This document shows positions 11,997 to 23,129 of a stretch of 64,000 nucleotides of DNA, one piece after another. The stretch is from Bedellia somnulentella. Taxonomy: Eukaryota > Arthropoda > Insecta > Lepidoptera > Bedelliidae. Numbering within the stretch: the first letter of the stretch is position 1; each line of letters starts with the position of its first letter. A program made the position numbers and the translations under genes. Under the pieces are notes generated by a model. It was not told the DNA's origin, did not search any database, and saw only the letters and a program-made list of their open reading frames with translations. The DNA is taken from contig OY755196.1 of the NCBI GenBank assembly GCA_963576735.1, forward strand, positions 5,871,912 to 5,935,911, read 5' to 3'.

Positions 11997-12419
11997 GAGT
12001 AAAATTTTAACTTTTTTTGTGGATTAACCTCATATAGGTTCTACTTTTTATACCTCCTAATGTACAAAGTACCATGCTAATCGACCAAGTAGCGCGTGAA
12101 AGCGCGTAAAACATATTCGCATTCATAAAACTAGGGATGTTTTATCAATTCTTCCCCGCCATTAATAATTACATACGAATACAAACCCACAACGCTTCAA
12201 GCATCTTAAAACGCAAACTGCATTGTACCAACATGCACTAGAAAATATGCAAGTATGCGTTTAACACCATGCCTTGAACGGAATACTAATTTGCGATGAG
12301 ATTTCATTGGGCTAGAGAAATTAATATAGCTATGTGAGGAAAGTGCGATGAAGATGGTATTTTGTGTTTTCTATGTGCTTGGTATTCAGACCTTGATGTG
12401 ATTGGGTTAATAATTATGT

Positions 12420-12660
12420 TTGCCGTGTAGTGCCGGCTTATAATATCGCTACCCTTTTCGACGGCTGTCGTAAGAGGCGACTAAGGGTATGAGGCTTTTT
12501 AAGTGGTTATTGCGCGATGCGGTTGAAGACCCATCACCAAAGATACTTTATTTCTACCATCTTGTTCCCTATCAACTTCCAAATGTGGCTCAGGAGTTTC
12601 TAGCTCTGAGCTCTGGCTACCTCTTTTTTGGGATTTATGGCAAAATGGTACTACACGGCA
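12420..12660 (+). repeat. SINE-A subfamily 2 copy with inverted ends
   Basis: Plus-strand copy (gccgtgtagtgccggcttat to ggatttatggc), but the TATG tail is replaced by actacacggcaa, the reverse complement of its own head ttgccgtgtagt. Confidence 0.65.
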
Positions 12661-13265
12661 ATTCTTCTTATGCTAATATGTAAAATGCCTTATGCCAGCT
12701 TTGTAGTGTTGGCTTAGAATAGACTCAAGGTTCAAGCCGTATATCCTCGAAGGAAGGCAGGAGTACTCATACTTCTAAGCAGCACGACATTATTGTCAAC
12801 TCTCTAAAGTCCACCTATTCTTATGGGTATACTTATAAATTTTGGGCTAGTCACCTAAATTTAATATACTTTGAATTAGGTACAAGGTATACTTTTATCA
12901 GTAGAACCTAACACTAGACTTACTAAACGATAAAGATAATTAATTTGATATAATCACCTATACTTCAGAACATTTCAACTAATCCATGTTTATCACATAG
13001 TTAATTTCACTATCTCGAATTCCGAAAGACTGTTATGACATAATCTAATGAGGTAACATAACATAAGTAATACAACTAATATAAAACTCAACAGAAACAT
13101 TACATGACCAAATCGCTGTAAAACATGCAATAGACACATTTATAAGACCAGGTTAACTGCCGACTGAGTTATAGTATAATTGCCAAAACGTTTAAGATAT
13201 AGACCTATATTTGTAGTTCCTCTATCAAGGTTGTTTACGGTATGAGGCTACTTATATTCTAAACA
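12661..13265. other. Mostly unrecognised
   Basis: A possible old SINE-B trace near 12727-12790 (ttcaagccgtatatcctcga, gtactcatacttct). Confidence 0.35.
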
Positions 13266-13566
13266 TTACTTGACATTGTCATCTGGTGTTCAGAGTACCC
13301 ACGTTTTGCTTAGACAGTGTTCTCGCGTGATAGGGGGCAGGCCTATCGCCGTTTTGTACAAATACACTGTCACATGACAAAGTACAACTCAACCATGTGG
13401 GTTTCCTCACGATGTTTTCCCTCACCGTTAACAACCGTGATAAATAAACCATACATATGTCTTTAGAAAAGAAAAATTGGTGTAGGCCCGACCTGAGATT
13501 GAAACCCTCATTGTCTGCCCGATAAGCGGTGAGCTACCACGTATACCCACTGAGCTATTACGGCTG
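13266..13566 (-). mobile_element. SINE-B, nearly complete, tail lost
   Basis: Antisense body and tRNA-like head (gaaaccctcattgtctgccc, actgagctattacgg). Confidence 0.75.
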
Positions 13567-13599
13567 TTTAAAATCTCATCATCATCGGCCTATAATTAG

Positions 13600-14166
13600 T
13601 TAAATAATTTTTAACAAAAAGAAAACCGACTTCATAGAAAAACAACCGAAAATAAACAATCTAGTACTAAAAAGTACGAAATAAGTTTTTTAATTGAATA
13701 TGAGTACTGTGATTGATACCTTAGCAATTTCTTTATTCCACACGCGTCAGTTCAACCTACCTAAATCTTAAAATTCTCTTAAATTAATTTGTGAGCCGGT
13801 GCCAGCCTCGATGATTATTGATAATAAGAAGTGTGTATTTCGCACATGTAAAATGTAGGGTACCTTGTAGTTGTAGGGTAAATTGATTTTTGTACGATAT
13901 AATATTTTTAAGATTGTAATAATCAGAGATAGATAGCAGGGTGAATTTACTTTTGTTTGTCTGGCACCGACTCAAAAATTAATTTAAGAGAATTGTAATA
14001 TTTAGGTAGGTTGAACTGACGCGTGTGGAATAAAGAAATTGCTAAGGTATCAATCACAGTACTCATATTCAATTAAAAAACTTATTTCGTACTTTTTAGT
14101 ACTAGATTGTTTATTTTCGGTTGTTTTTCTATGAAGTCGGTTTTCTTTTTGTTAAAAATTATTTAA
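13600..14166. mobile_element. Fold-back element with 206-bp inverted arms
   Basis: Arms 13600-13805 and 13961-14166 are reverse complements with about four mismatches, around a 155-bp spacer. Ends ttaaataatttttaac; the arms carry aaaccgacttc, a word common in lepidopteran repeats. No coding. Probably a non-autonomous DNA element. Confidence 0.75.
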
Positions 14167-14367
14167 TTTTACGAGTTTTAGAGATGGGTAGACCTGGCAA
14201 AGATGCCTCTCGGATGAGGAAGCGACAATTACTGTATTATTCTTCGTATTTCCGGTATTTCTATTATAGTACGATATTAAATAGGCTCAACCATATGTAA
14301 CCTTACATTGTTCTTAAAATCCTTCGAAAGGCGATGGTCTTCAATTCTACATCTCAAGAAAGACTCA

Positions 14368-14537
14368 AACGCTCACGCCGAATATCCCTGAAGGGGTAAG
14401 CAGAGGTAGTAATACTTCTGAATATCACGTGACATTGTCACCTGTTGTTCAGAGTACCCACGATTTATTAGGCAGTGTTCTCACGTTATACAGGGCAGGC
14501 CTATCGGCGTTTTGAACAAATACACTGTCACATAATT
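14368..14537 (-). repeat. SINE-B 3' half
   Basis: aacgctcacgccgaatatcc to acaaatacactgtcacat. Confidence 0.7.
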
Positions 14538-15052
14538 GTGAGTTTCGACAGTCCCCTCGATTTCCTGGGATGCCATCATCAGATCCTGGTCTCATGGTAC
14601 TTTCTCGGTAACAATAACATAACAAAAGAAATGTTTAGTGAACCTGTACTTCTCTTCATAAAAGCTACGAAGAGGAGTATAAATCTATATAGAATGTGGA
14701 AAGAACTGTTTCCTAATACCTAGTGATTGAGGATCCACACCTTCTATCATCAGCTCAGCAGCATAACAATATGATTTTCAGAAGCAAATACCAATATAAG
14801 TTCAGAAAATATGTAAAACGCGGTACATTTGCCTATAAAATTTGAGGGTTCCCCTCGATTTCTCCAGGATCCCATCATCAGACCCTGATATCCTCATCAC
14901 GGTACCAATCCGGGAGTATCTTCTTTCGAATAAAAAAATAATAATTAAAATCGGTTCATAAATGGCGAAGTAATCGGCGAACATACATAAAAAAAAAAAA
15001 AAAAAATACCGGTCGAATTGAGAACACTCTTTTTTTTGAAGTCGGTTAAAAA
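14538..15052. repeat. Lepidopteran 'ccatcatcag / gaagtcggtt' repeat, two pieces
   Basis: cccctcgatttcctgggatg (14554) and cccctcgatttctccaggat (14852) are duplicated; the second is followed by A17 and tttgaagtcggttaaaaact. This compound repeat is common in Lepidoptera; its class is uncertain. Confidence 0.5.
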
Positions 15053-15402
15053 CTAGTTAAATAAAAAACAACCAATGCATGCCACATAACTTTATCCAAC
15101 AAATATCTAATTTTTCATGCTATAAAATGGGTGTGTTCTGTCTGTGAATTGTTTGAAATTAATATCGCAAATGCATTTTATAGATGGCGGCAAGTGAGTT
15201 ATGCCGGAGGCGTGCATTTTATTAAACCACCCCCAACTAGATAATATCAAATTATATTTCTTTCGTCGTTTATTGTGTAGCTTTCCATCATTTACCGATA
15301 ACGGAAGGCGAAGTAAGGGTCGAATTTTGATTGTTGTATACGTGACATTATGATGTATAAAGTTGATTATTTCAGAGCTATTAAGATATATTTGGGTACG
15401 CA

Positions 15403-15452
15403 AACACTACCGATAGCCAGTTTGTATGATTTTGGCAAACCTCTCGTTAAGA
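15403..15452 (-). repeat. RTE-like LINE fragment
   Basis: Short antisense match to the stretch before the LINE stop codon (accgatagcc.., tggcaaacctctc). Confidence 0.5.
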
Positions 15453-15471
15453 CATACCAATTTAGTTAATC

Positions 15472-15559
15472 TGTACAGATCCACAATCTTTTCTTGGCCG
15501 GCGGCGACTAGGTAGGTAGGTAGTCGCCGCCGGCCAAGAAAAGATTGTGGATCTGTACA
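15472..15559. repeat. Perfect 39-bp inverted repeat, 10-nt loop
   Basis: Arms 15472-15510 and 15521-15559 match perfectly, with a GC-rich core (ttggccggcggcgacta) and loop ggtaggtagg. Confidence 0.8.
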
Positions 15560-15611
15560 AATTTATGGAGCTTAAAATATAAAAAAGAAAAAAATAAGGA
15601 ATTAATTTATA

Positions 15612-15672
15612 TTGGGGTAGGCATAAACTATCGTTTGCCAGTTCGTAAGATCTTGGCTAAACTGTTTTAGTT
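15612..15672 (-). repeat. RTE-like LINE fragment
   Basis: Second diverged antisense match (ggggtaggcataaactatcg, then ttcgtaagatcttgg) 200 bp from the first. Confidence 0.45.
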
Positions 15673-16084
15673 TTCTCATAGATTTACTAAAAAAAAACGT
15701 TTTTTAGTACATCTATGGGTTTTCTCTACAAAACGACTAACTATTAACTTCATTTTCATTTAGTATGGTCTTTGACCGTCAAATTAGTTGAATTACGGCC
15801 GTGAGTATATGTACTATGTATGGCCATGATGTGGCTACAAATCTCCCAAAATCCCACTTGTCAAATTATCATTGAATATTTCGTTTAGAAGATATGAAAA
15901 GGAAAAATTGTTATGTAAATTGTATTTATTTATTTTGAAAATAATATGAGAAAATGTGGTAAAGAGTTTTTTGTCGTCTTCTTTTATTTACAAAACACCT
16001 AGTAAAGCCACGTAAATTCAATTTAAGTTTAGTTTAATTGACGATGAGTAAATGTATTTTGTTTTAAACTCAGTAAAAAAAAGA

Positions 16085-16176
16085 ATTTCCAAAAGTGGCT
16101 GTGGAATTTCTAATTCTTTAGCTCTGGCTACCTCTTCTTGGGATTTATAGCCTTGAGTATATATATGTATGAATGT
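16085..16176 (+). repeat. SINE-A 3' half
   Basis: ttccaaaagtggctgtggaa to ccttgagtatatatatgtat. Confidence 0.7.
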
Positions 16177-16978
16177 AAAAAATGATTTTACTTAGAACCC
16201 TTTGGATAAATATTTATTTTAAAGTCGACTTAGGCAAATGCCATAATCAAACTAATGTAAAAAGGTGCGACTCGTCTGTAAGTTAAAAACCGCCAAGGTC
16301 AACGACATGATATCGATTCCATTCCAGCTATTCGCTTTGTTCTCGGATTCGGGACTTCGATTCGGTTCAGACATCAGACATCACTACTAAGATTAAAGTT
16401 TTTGTTTTTTTATTTGATAGACATACGTTGCGAATTCTGTTCTGGATGTCAAGTTAGGATTATACGTTTATAAGAACTTGAAATTATAAAACGTTAACGT
16501 AATTTCCTTGGGTATTTGAGTCGAATACGAATACTCGTATTAAAGACAAACATTGTTAATTTAAAATTTATAGTTAATTTAAACAATGCTTATTTATATT
16601 TTTGGTCAAAGGAGAGCATTGCTATGCAGAGGGGTAATGCAGCCAGCCTCTTGAAAACCCTACCCCCGTCAGCGATTTTGAAAATATTTTTTATATTCTT
16701 AAATTTTCATCTGATGTAAATGTTATATTAATAAGTTGTAATTTGGATGTAAATGATAAAGTTAATGATTTCATTAAATTTAAATATAAATAATACATTG
16801 AGTTTTTAAAATTTTACACTCCAAACTAACCAAAATATTTTTTAATTTTTATAACTTTATAACCTACACTGTGTTGGTAGTGAAATAAAGTTTTTAATCA
16901 AACTTCATCCACACTTGCGATATTAACTTCAAGACATTACCGACTACACATCCATTTTGCGAGACTTTTAAAATGTTC
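16177..16978. other. No feature recognised
   Basis: AT-rich non-coding. Confidence 0.45.
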
Positions 16979-17024
16979 ATTCCAAAAGTAGCTGAGCTAT
17001 ATCATATCTTATAGGGATTTATAG
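16979..17024 (+). repeat. SINE-A 3' scrap
   Basis: attccaaaagtagctgagct then tagggatttatagccgt; joined tail-to-tail with the next copy. Confidence 0.55.
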
Positions 17025-17025
17025 C

Positions 17026-17270
17026 CGTACATACATACATATACTCATGGCCATTAGTCCCAAAAAGGGGTAGCCAGTGCTTCAGAGCTAGAAACTCTTC
17101 AGCCACATTTGAAAGTAGATAGGAGACAAGATAGTAGAAATAAAGTTTCGTTGATGATTGGTCTTCAATCGTATCGCTCAAAAACTACTTCAAAAGCCCC
17201 ATACCTTTAATAGCCCTACGACACCCGTGGGTAGAAAGGGGTAGTGACATTCTCAGCTGGCACTACACGT
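17026..17270 (-). mobile_element. SINE-A subfamily 2, near full length
   Basis: Subfamily marks: catggccattagtccc, gacacccgtgggtagaaagg, tagtgacattctcagc. Confidence 0.8.
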
Positions 17271-17547
17271 GTATAAACATAAACCGATAGTATGAATCTG
17301 TTTTCAGTATATCTATTTACACTTAGAGTTCAAGCATCTTACCAAATAGTTATAAACACTAATAATAAGGCAATGAATAAAATGCATACTCTAATAGAGA
17401 ATTCGCTTTGTTAAGAGCAAAGAAAAGATATATAATTTGCTAATAGGCAATTATATTTATAGAACAAAAGCGATTGTCTAATCACGATGAGAATATAATT
17501 TAATTCTAGAATTAATTTCTTACATAGCATACTTACAAACGTTTATG

Positions 17548-17787
17548 TTTGTATGTATGCTATTGTTCACGGCTATATATTCCTAAATAGGGTAGTCAAA
17601 GCTTCAGAATAAGAAAATTTTCAGCCACTTTTGAAAGAAAAAGTTTTTAAGATAAATGTTGTTGGTTATGGGTCTCCAACCGCATCGGCCAAAAAACACT
17701 TAATAAGCTTTTAGCCCTTAATATCCTCTTACGAAGAACCGCGGGAAATAATGGAGTAGTGCTATTCTAATCCGACACTTAACAGCA
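17548..17787 (-). repeat. SINE-A, diverged
   Basis: ttcacggctatatattccta to taatccgacacttaacagc; 10-20% different from the reference by eye. Confidence 0.7.
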
Positions 17788-17814
17788 AATTATTTATTAT
17801 ATAAACACATGATG

Positions 17815-18165
17815 ATGCAACCGTGATAGCCCAGTGGGTAGAACACTCGGTTATCGTGCAAACGACTAGTGTTCAAATCCTGGGTCGGGCCTACACCAAT
17901 TTGTCTTTTCTAAAGACATATGTGTGGTTAATTTATCATGGTTGTTAACGGTGAGGGAAAATATCGTGAGGAAACCCACATGGCTGTGTTGTACTTAGTA
18001 ATGTGACAATGTATTCGTACAAAACTGCCCCCTATCACGTGAGTACACTGTCCATGCACAACGTGGGTACTCTGAACACCAGGTGACAAAGTCAGGTGAT
18101 GTTCAGAAGTATTAGTACCTCTGCCAACCCCTTCGGGGATATTCGGCGTGAACGTTTATGTTTAT
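17815..18165 (+). mobile_element. SINE-B, first of a tandem pair
   Basis: Head gtgatagcccagtgggtaga to gcgtgaacgtttatg, lacking aacggcgataggc by a small deletion. aaacacatgat occurs before this copy (17804-17814) and after the second copy (18598-18608), so the pair occupies one target site. Confidence 0.8.
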
Positions 18166-18212
18166 ATATGTTGTGTTACGTAAACTTGCATACTTAACGT
18201 CATCACAGTTGC

Positions 18213-18594
18213 GTATAGCAACTGTGATAGCCCAGTGGGTAGAACACTCGCTTATCGTGCAAACGACTAGTGTTCAAATCCTGGGTTGGGCCTACACCAA
18301 TTTGTCTTTTCTAAAGACATATGTGTGGTTAATTTATCATGGTTGTTAACGGTGAGGGAAAACATCGTGAGGAAACCCACATGGCTGAGTTGTACTTAGT
18401 CATGTGACAGTGTATTCGTACAAAAACGGCGATAGGCCTGCCCCCTATCACGTGAGTACACTGTCCATGCAAAACGTGGGTACTCTGAACACCAGGTGAC
18501 AAAGTCACGTGATGTTCAGAAGAATTAGTACCTCTGCCAACCCCTTCGGGGATATTCGGCGTGAACGTTTATGTTATGTTATGTTATGTGTTAC
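18213..18594 (+). mobile_element. SINE-B reference copy, full length, tRNA-derived
   Basis: Head with Pol III box A (tagcccagtgggtagaac) and box B-like gtgttcaaatcct, then a family body (ccaatttgtcttttctaaag, acggtgagggaaaacatcgt, ctgccccctatcacgtgagt, cgtgggtactctgaacacca) and 3' end accccttcggggatattcgg, cgtgaacgtttatg plus TTATG repeats. No coding capacity. The 3' end matches the plan of the RTE-like LINE and SINE-A. Confidence 0.85.
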
Positions 18595-18674
18595 GTAAAC
18601 ACATGATATTATTGGATGGAACAGTGAATTTGAAGTAGGATTAAGTGCAATAGCTCTTAAAACATACTAACGCT

Positions 18675-18804
18675 CGATTTCTGAATTGAGTATTCAAGCT
18701 GAGAACGACTTAAGTATCGTTTTGTCTCATTCAGTTGTTAAGATTCCAATGCGACACAACGATACTTAAGTTGTTCTCAGCTGGAGTACTCAATTCAGAA
18801 ATCG
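18675..18804. repeat. Inverted repeat with 47-bp arms
   Basis: Arms 18675-18721 and 18758-18804; in RNA, two of the three mismatches become G-U pairs. Loop 36 nt. A small MITE or hairpin RNA source. Confidence 0.65.
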
Positions 18805-19003
18805 GTCGTAAGACTTCAATGCATATTGCGATTGGAGTGTAAACCTCAGTCTTTTTACTAACTGTGTAGTCTAGTCGGTGTTAGTTTCAGAAATACATTC
18901 CTGTGGCACACGGACAGACGAACAACACGAAACTGTAAGGGGTAAGGGTTTCATATTTTTGCATCGCATCTTCTAAAATAATAGTTATTTGTATAGGTTT
19001 TTG

Positions 19004-19246
19004 TTGTGTAGGCTTAGAATAGCACTATCTCATTTCTTCCGGTGGGTGTACGTAAGAGGCGACTAACGGTGTTGGGGCTTTTAAGGGATTTTTGGGCGAT
19101 GCGGTTGGAGACCCATCACCAACAACCTTTATTTTGCCATCTTTTCTCCACTCAACTTTCCAAAAGTGGCTGAGGAACTTCTAGTTCCTTACCTCTGGCT
19201 ACCCCTTCTTGGGATTTATAGCCGTGAGTATATGTATGTATGTTAT
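19004..19246 (+). mobile_element. SINE-A, first of a tandem pair
   Basis: ttgtgtaggcttagaatagc to gagtatatgtatgtatg. Preceded by gtataggtttttg; the same word recurs before the next copy. Confidence 0.8.
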
Positions 19247-19255
19247 ATAGGTTTT

Positions 19256-19472
19256 TGTTGTGTAGGCTTAGAATAGCACTAAGCCATTCCTTACCGTGGG
19301 TTTACGTAAGAGGCGACTAAGGTTTTCTGGGCTGGTATGGGTTTTTTGGGTGATGCGGCTGTAGACACTTCATAAACAACCTATTATTTCACCAATCAAC
19401 TGCCAAAAGTGGCTGTGGAATTTCTAATTAAGCTCTGGCTACTCTAGCTATAGCCGTGAGTATATGTATGTT
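19256..19472 (+). mobile_element. SINE-A, second of a tandem pair, older
   Basis: More diverged copy ending gtatatgtatg then ttgtatagg, which matches the word before the first copy. Confidence 0.75.
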
Positions 19473-19761
19473 GTATAGGTAAATCAAGTATTTGTAGTAC
19501 AAGTAATCATATTTACAATCAGACTACAACAGTATGCTTACCTAGACGAAACCTTTTTACGGAGTTACAAACGTGCCTAAACTTAAAATATTTGCACGTG
19601 TCCGCATGGTTTATTAGAAATTGTGTTAGTGAGATAATCAGCATTATTGCGACTTCAGTCCTGAAAGGAAGAGCAGAAAAGTAAACTGTATAGTAATTAG
19701 TAGTTCAAATGGGAATAAATGTCTCTTCTTTCTTTCCTTTCTTTAGAAAGAGGATGTTTTA

Positions 19762-20006
19762 CATACATACATATACTCACGGCTATAAATCAATAAAAGG
19801 GGTAACCAGAGCTGAAAAATTAGGAATTCCTCAGCGATTTTTGGAAGTTGAGTGGGGAAAAGATGGTAGAATAAAGGTTGTTGGTGATGGGTCTCCAACC
19901 GCATCGCCCAAAAATCCCTTAAAAAGCCCCAAGTCCGTTAGTCGCCTCTTACGTACACCCACCGGGAGAAAGGGAGTAGTGCTATTCTAAGCTACCACAC
20001 AGCTGA
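19762..20006 (-). mobile_element. SINE-A, full length
   Basis: acatacatacatatactcac to ctaccacacagct. Confidence 0.8.
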
Positions 20007-20454
20007 CAGGATGTCTAAATAATCGAGTTTTAACTGTATGCAATAAAGGTCTAAAATCTGTGTGTAGGTCATAAATAAAAGATGTTATTAAAGGAAAGAA
20101 AATCTGTGTGTAGGTGTTTTGTCTAAGAAAAGAACTAATCCTTTTCTTCCTTCGGATATCATAGGACTTGGAGATTTGGGTCTAGGTGAGTATTTTTGGG
20201 ATATGTGGTGGGACTCATTCTTTTTAAAGCAAAATGACCCCACTATACTATCAATTATATTTATTTATAAGATTCTGAAACACTGGCTACCCATTTATGG
20301 TATTTATAACTATTCAGGAGTGCAAAAGCTTACTTATCACAACGCCAAATTTTATAAAGAGTGAGCAATGATTAAAAAACTTAGATATTTGGAAAATAAA
20401 ACTACCTGTGGGTAGCTAGGGCGGTCTTTTAGTATTTTACTACCTGTAGTAGCT

Positions 20455-20700
20455 GTGTAGTGTCGGCTTATAATAGCACTACCTTATTTCTTCCCGTGGG
20501 TGCCTGTAAGTGGCGGCTAAGGATATTAGGGCTTTTAAGCGATTTTTGGGCGATGTAGTTGGAGACCTGTCACCAACAAGCTCTTATTTTACAATCTTTT
20601 CCCCACTTAATAAGTAAAAATGGCTGAAGTATTTCTTATTCTGGAGCTCTGGCTACCCTTTTTTAGGGATTTATAGCCGTGAATATGTATGTATTGTATA
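20455..20700 (+). mobile_element. SINE-A, full length, diverged
   Basis: agctgtgtagtgtcggctta to tatagccgtgaatatgtatg. Confidence 0.75.
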
Positions 20701-20935
20701 TACCACACCGTGAGAACCGACGAAGAATGTAAGAATCGATTACAATAAGCACCAATGGTCGATGCATCGGTGATCAAACAATACATATTAATGGGTGATG
20801 CGAACTCATCGCTTAGTATTCCATGTTACATCAAGTTAACACCATTTGTGTTACTGTTTATTACTGTTACTATTAGCTGTGTCGAGTCGGCTTAGAATTG
20901 CTAAGAACTTAAAAGAACGTATCCTGCAGAATAAA

Positions 20936-20974
20936 AGGTGGACGAACACCAGGTGACAAAGTCACGTGATGTCG
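20936..20974 (+). repeat. SINE-B scrap
   Basis: aacaccaggtgacaaagtca cgtgatg only. Confidence 0.5.
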
Positions 20975-22042
20975 CCCAAAAAACAGAGAGAAATGTGGAA
21001 GTACTATTCTAGGCCTACAGCTACAGTACACAGCTATATTAGTGAAAATTTTAAAGACTTGTACAGGCGCAATATCAGGCTCACTCCAGTATGTAATAAT
21101 TCTAAAAGAATAAGCCACATTCCCTCATCACACTCAAACCTGAAGCATCATTTGCATTAACATGTTATTACCATATACATTGAAAGGCTTCCTGTATCAA
21201 ATAAGTGAATGCTAAAAAGGCTGTATACTTTGAGTACCAGTGACTATGCCAAACCGGCCCTTAGGCGTAAAAAACAAATTATTAATATCCATCTTCGCTT
21301 AACTAGTTTCACATGCAAATTGGCCTGTAATAATTACAAGTAATAACATAACCACATGTCTGATGATTGGCTAGACCTAAACTTTATTTCTTGGCTGATA
21401 GATTGGCCACCCATGAGTAAATTAAAAAAAGGTGTTTTTAAAGGTTTTCTGAAAACTCTATACATATACTCACGCCATAAGTTTCCATTGGGTAGATAGA
21501 GGCTATCAATCGTTTCTTTGTAAGATTATGGCATACCTCTCGAGCCTTATTTACATTCAAGTCCTTTTACTCTGCACAATTTGGACATATACTATTTTTA
21601 AAAAAAAATATCTTTCTTATCCTACTACGAGTATGTCCCTACTCACATCAGAAACAAATATTATTTTCCATGGTACAGTAAAATTTTGTTAGCGAGACCC
21701 GTCAAATAGTTTGCAAAGAGTCGCCAATCGCTTATACCTATTCAACCAGACCCAGATCCTCAAATGCAATAATTTCGAGTCATTTGCTTTTATTTTTTTA
21801 CATAGTGTTGCACAGAATCCAGAACCATAATGCTTGTGTCTATGCTTCGTAAAGCTGGTCCTCCCACGCTAGCTTGGGAAACAGTTGCATAGACGCACTT
21901 TTGTATTCAGTTTAGTTTTAAAGCGTATGCACGCACTTTAGTGCTAACTTAAGGCTTTGTGGTATTTTATTCTTCGTTTGATCGTATAAAGTATTAAGTT
22001 TCATCTCTCTTTATATTTTTATCACCTAGGGTTCGGAGTATC
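20975..22042. other. Mostly unrecognised
   Basis: Apart from the LINE 3' end at 21459-21562, non-coding. Confidence 0.4.
21459..21562 (-). repeat. RTE-like LINE 3' end
   Basis: Antisense: catatactcacgccataagt, then the mini-hairpin ttccattggg and the tail of the ORF (tagaggctatcaatcg). 5' truncated. Confidence 0.65.
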
Positions 22043-22062
22043 TATTTTATTTTATTTTTTAT

Positions 22063-22311
22063 GCTGTGTAGTGTCGGCTTAGAATAGCACTACCCCATTT
22101 CTTCCGGTGGGTGTACGTAAGAGGCGACTAACGGTATTGGGGCTTTTTAAGGGAATTTTGGGCGATGCGGTTGGAGACCCATCACCAACAACCTTTTTTT
22201 TACCATCTTTTCCCCACGCAACTTCCAAAAGTGGCTGAGAGATTTCTAATTCCTTAGCTCTGCCTACCCCTTCTAGGGATTTATAGCCGTGAGTATATGT
22301 ATGTATGTATG
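22063..22311 (+). mobile_element. SINE-A reference copy, full length, with 14-bp target-site duplication
   Basis: Best preserved copy of the main repeat. 5' end gctgtgtagtgtcggcttag; body includes gtacgtaagaggcgactaac, gatgcggttggagacccatc, ccaaaagtggctgag; 3' end ctaccccttctagggattta followed by tagccgtgagtatatg and TATG repeats. The duplication tattttattttatt is at 22043-22056 and 22312-22325. No coding capacity. GGTTGGAGACC differs from the Pol III box B consensus at one position, and tacgtaagagg upstream is a weak box A match, so a degenerate tRNA-like promoter is possible. The TATG tail equals that of the RTE-like LINE. Confidence 0.85.
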
Positions 22312-22325
22312 TATTTTATTTTATT

Positions 22326-22927
22326 ATCTTTGGGGGGCTTACAGCTAAATTTACAATATAAAATTATTACATAGGCAGAAATAGGCCAATAACAAGCTCT
22401 CACATATGCATAAAAATAAAGAACACCGAAAACAACAGAGAAACAGAAAGCTTAACTAAAAAAGGAACTTAACTTATTAATAAAACAACAGCAAGAAAAA
22501 TGCACCGTAACAAATAATGTGATAAACCAATATTCGGCAACAGCAACCGCTAATTTGAAATACTAAAATTTAAAAAACTCTTTTGAAAATGACCGCTTAA
22601 TGTGAGCTATATTGTGATGGAATAGATTCAAAGTGAGTTTATCATTATAATAATTAAATTCATTGCAAGATCTGATAAGATAGGCATTACGTCTGTAATT
22701 TGTTTTGGCTGGGGGGACATGAAGCAAACCATTGTTTCGCAGTTTTTTTTAAAGGAACTCTCAAGCAAATTTTACTTAGGAGTTCAGGACAATCAATACA
22801 ACACATTCTATATTTCTTAGTTCTGAGTTAAATGCAATAAAGAGTTTTGTATTCTTTATATAGGCACTTGATTAAAGGTTTGAAGACTTTAAAAGAGGTA
22901 ACAATACTCCACGAATTTGATTTAAAT
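22326..22927. other. No feature recognised
   Basis: Includes gcaataaagagttttgtatt near 22835, possibly an old LINE tail. Confidence 0.35.
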
Positions 22928-23093
22928 GTTTTTCCAACGTGTCTGGTTAAATAACATCTCCAATGTAATGCCGACACGTAATCTACGGTGGGACTCAACA
23001 AAAATACAGCACCATTGTATCATTAGTAAAGAAAGTTTCGTAAACGTCCACCAGGTACTGTCAACACTTCACGCTTGCTTATCTCAACAAGGG
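22928..23093. repeat. Direct repeat, copy 1
   Basis: gtgtctggttaaataacatc, acgtaatctacggtgggact, ctgtcaacacttcacgcttg; non-coding. Confidence 0.7.
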
Positions 23094-23129
23094 TTTACAA
23101 AGATATATAAAAAAAATGTATAAGATTGT

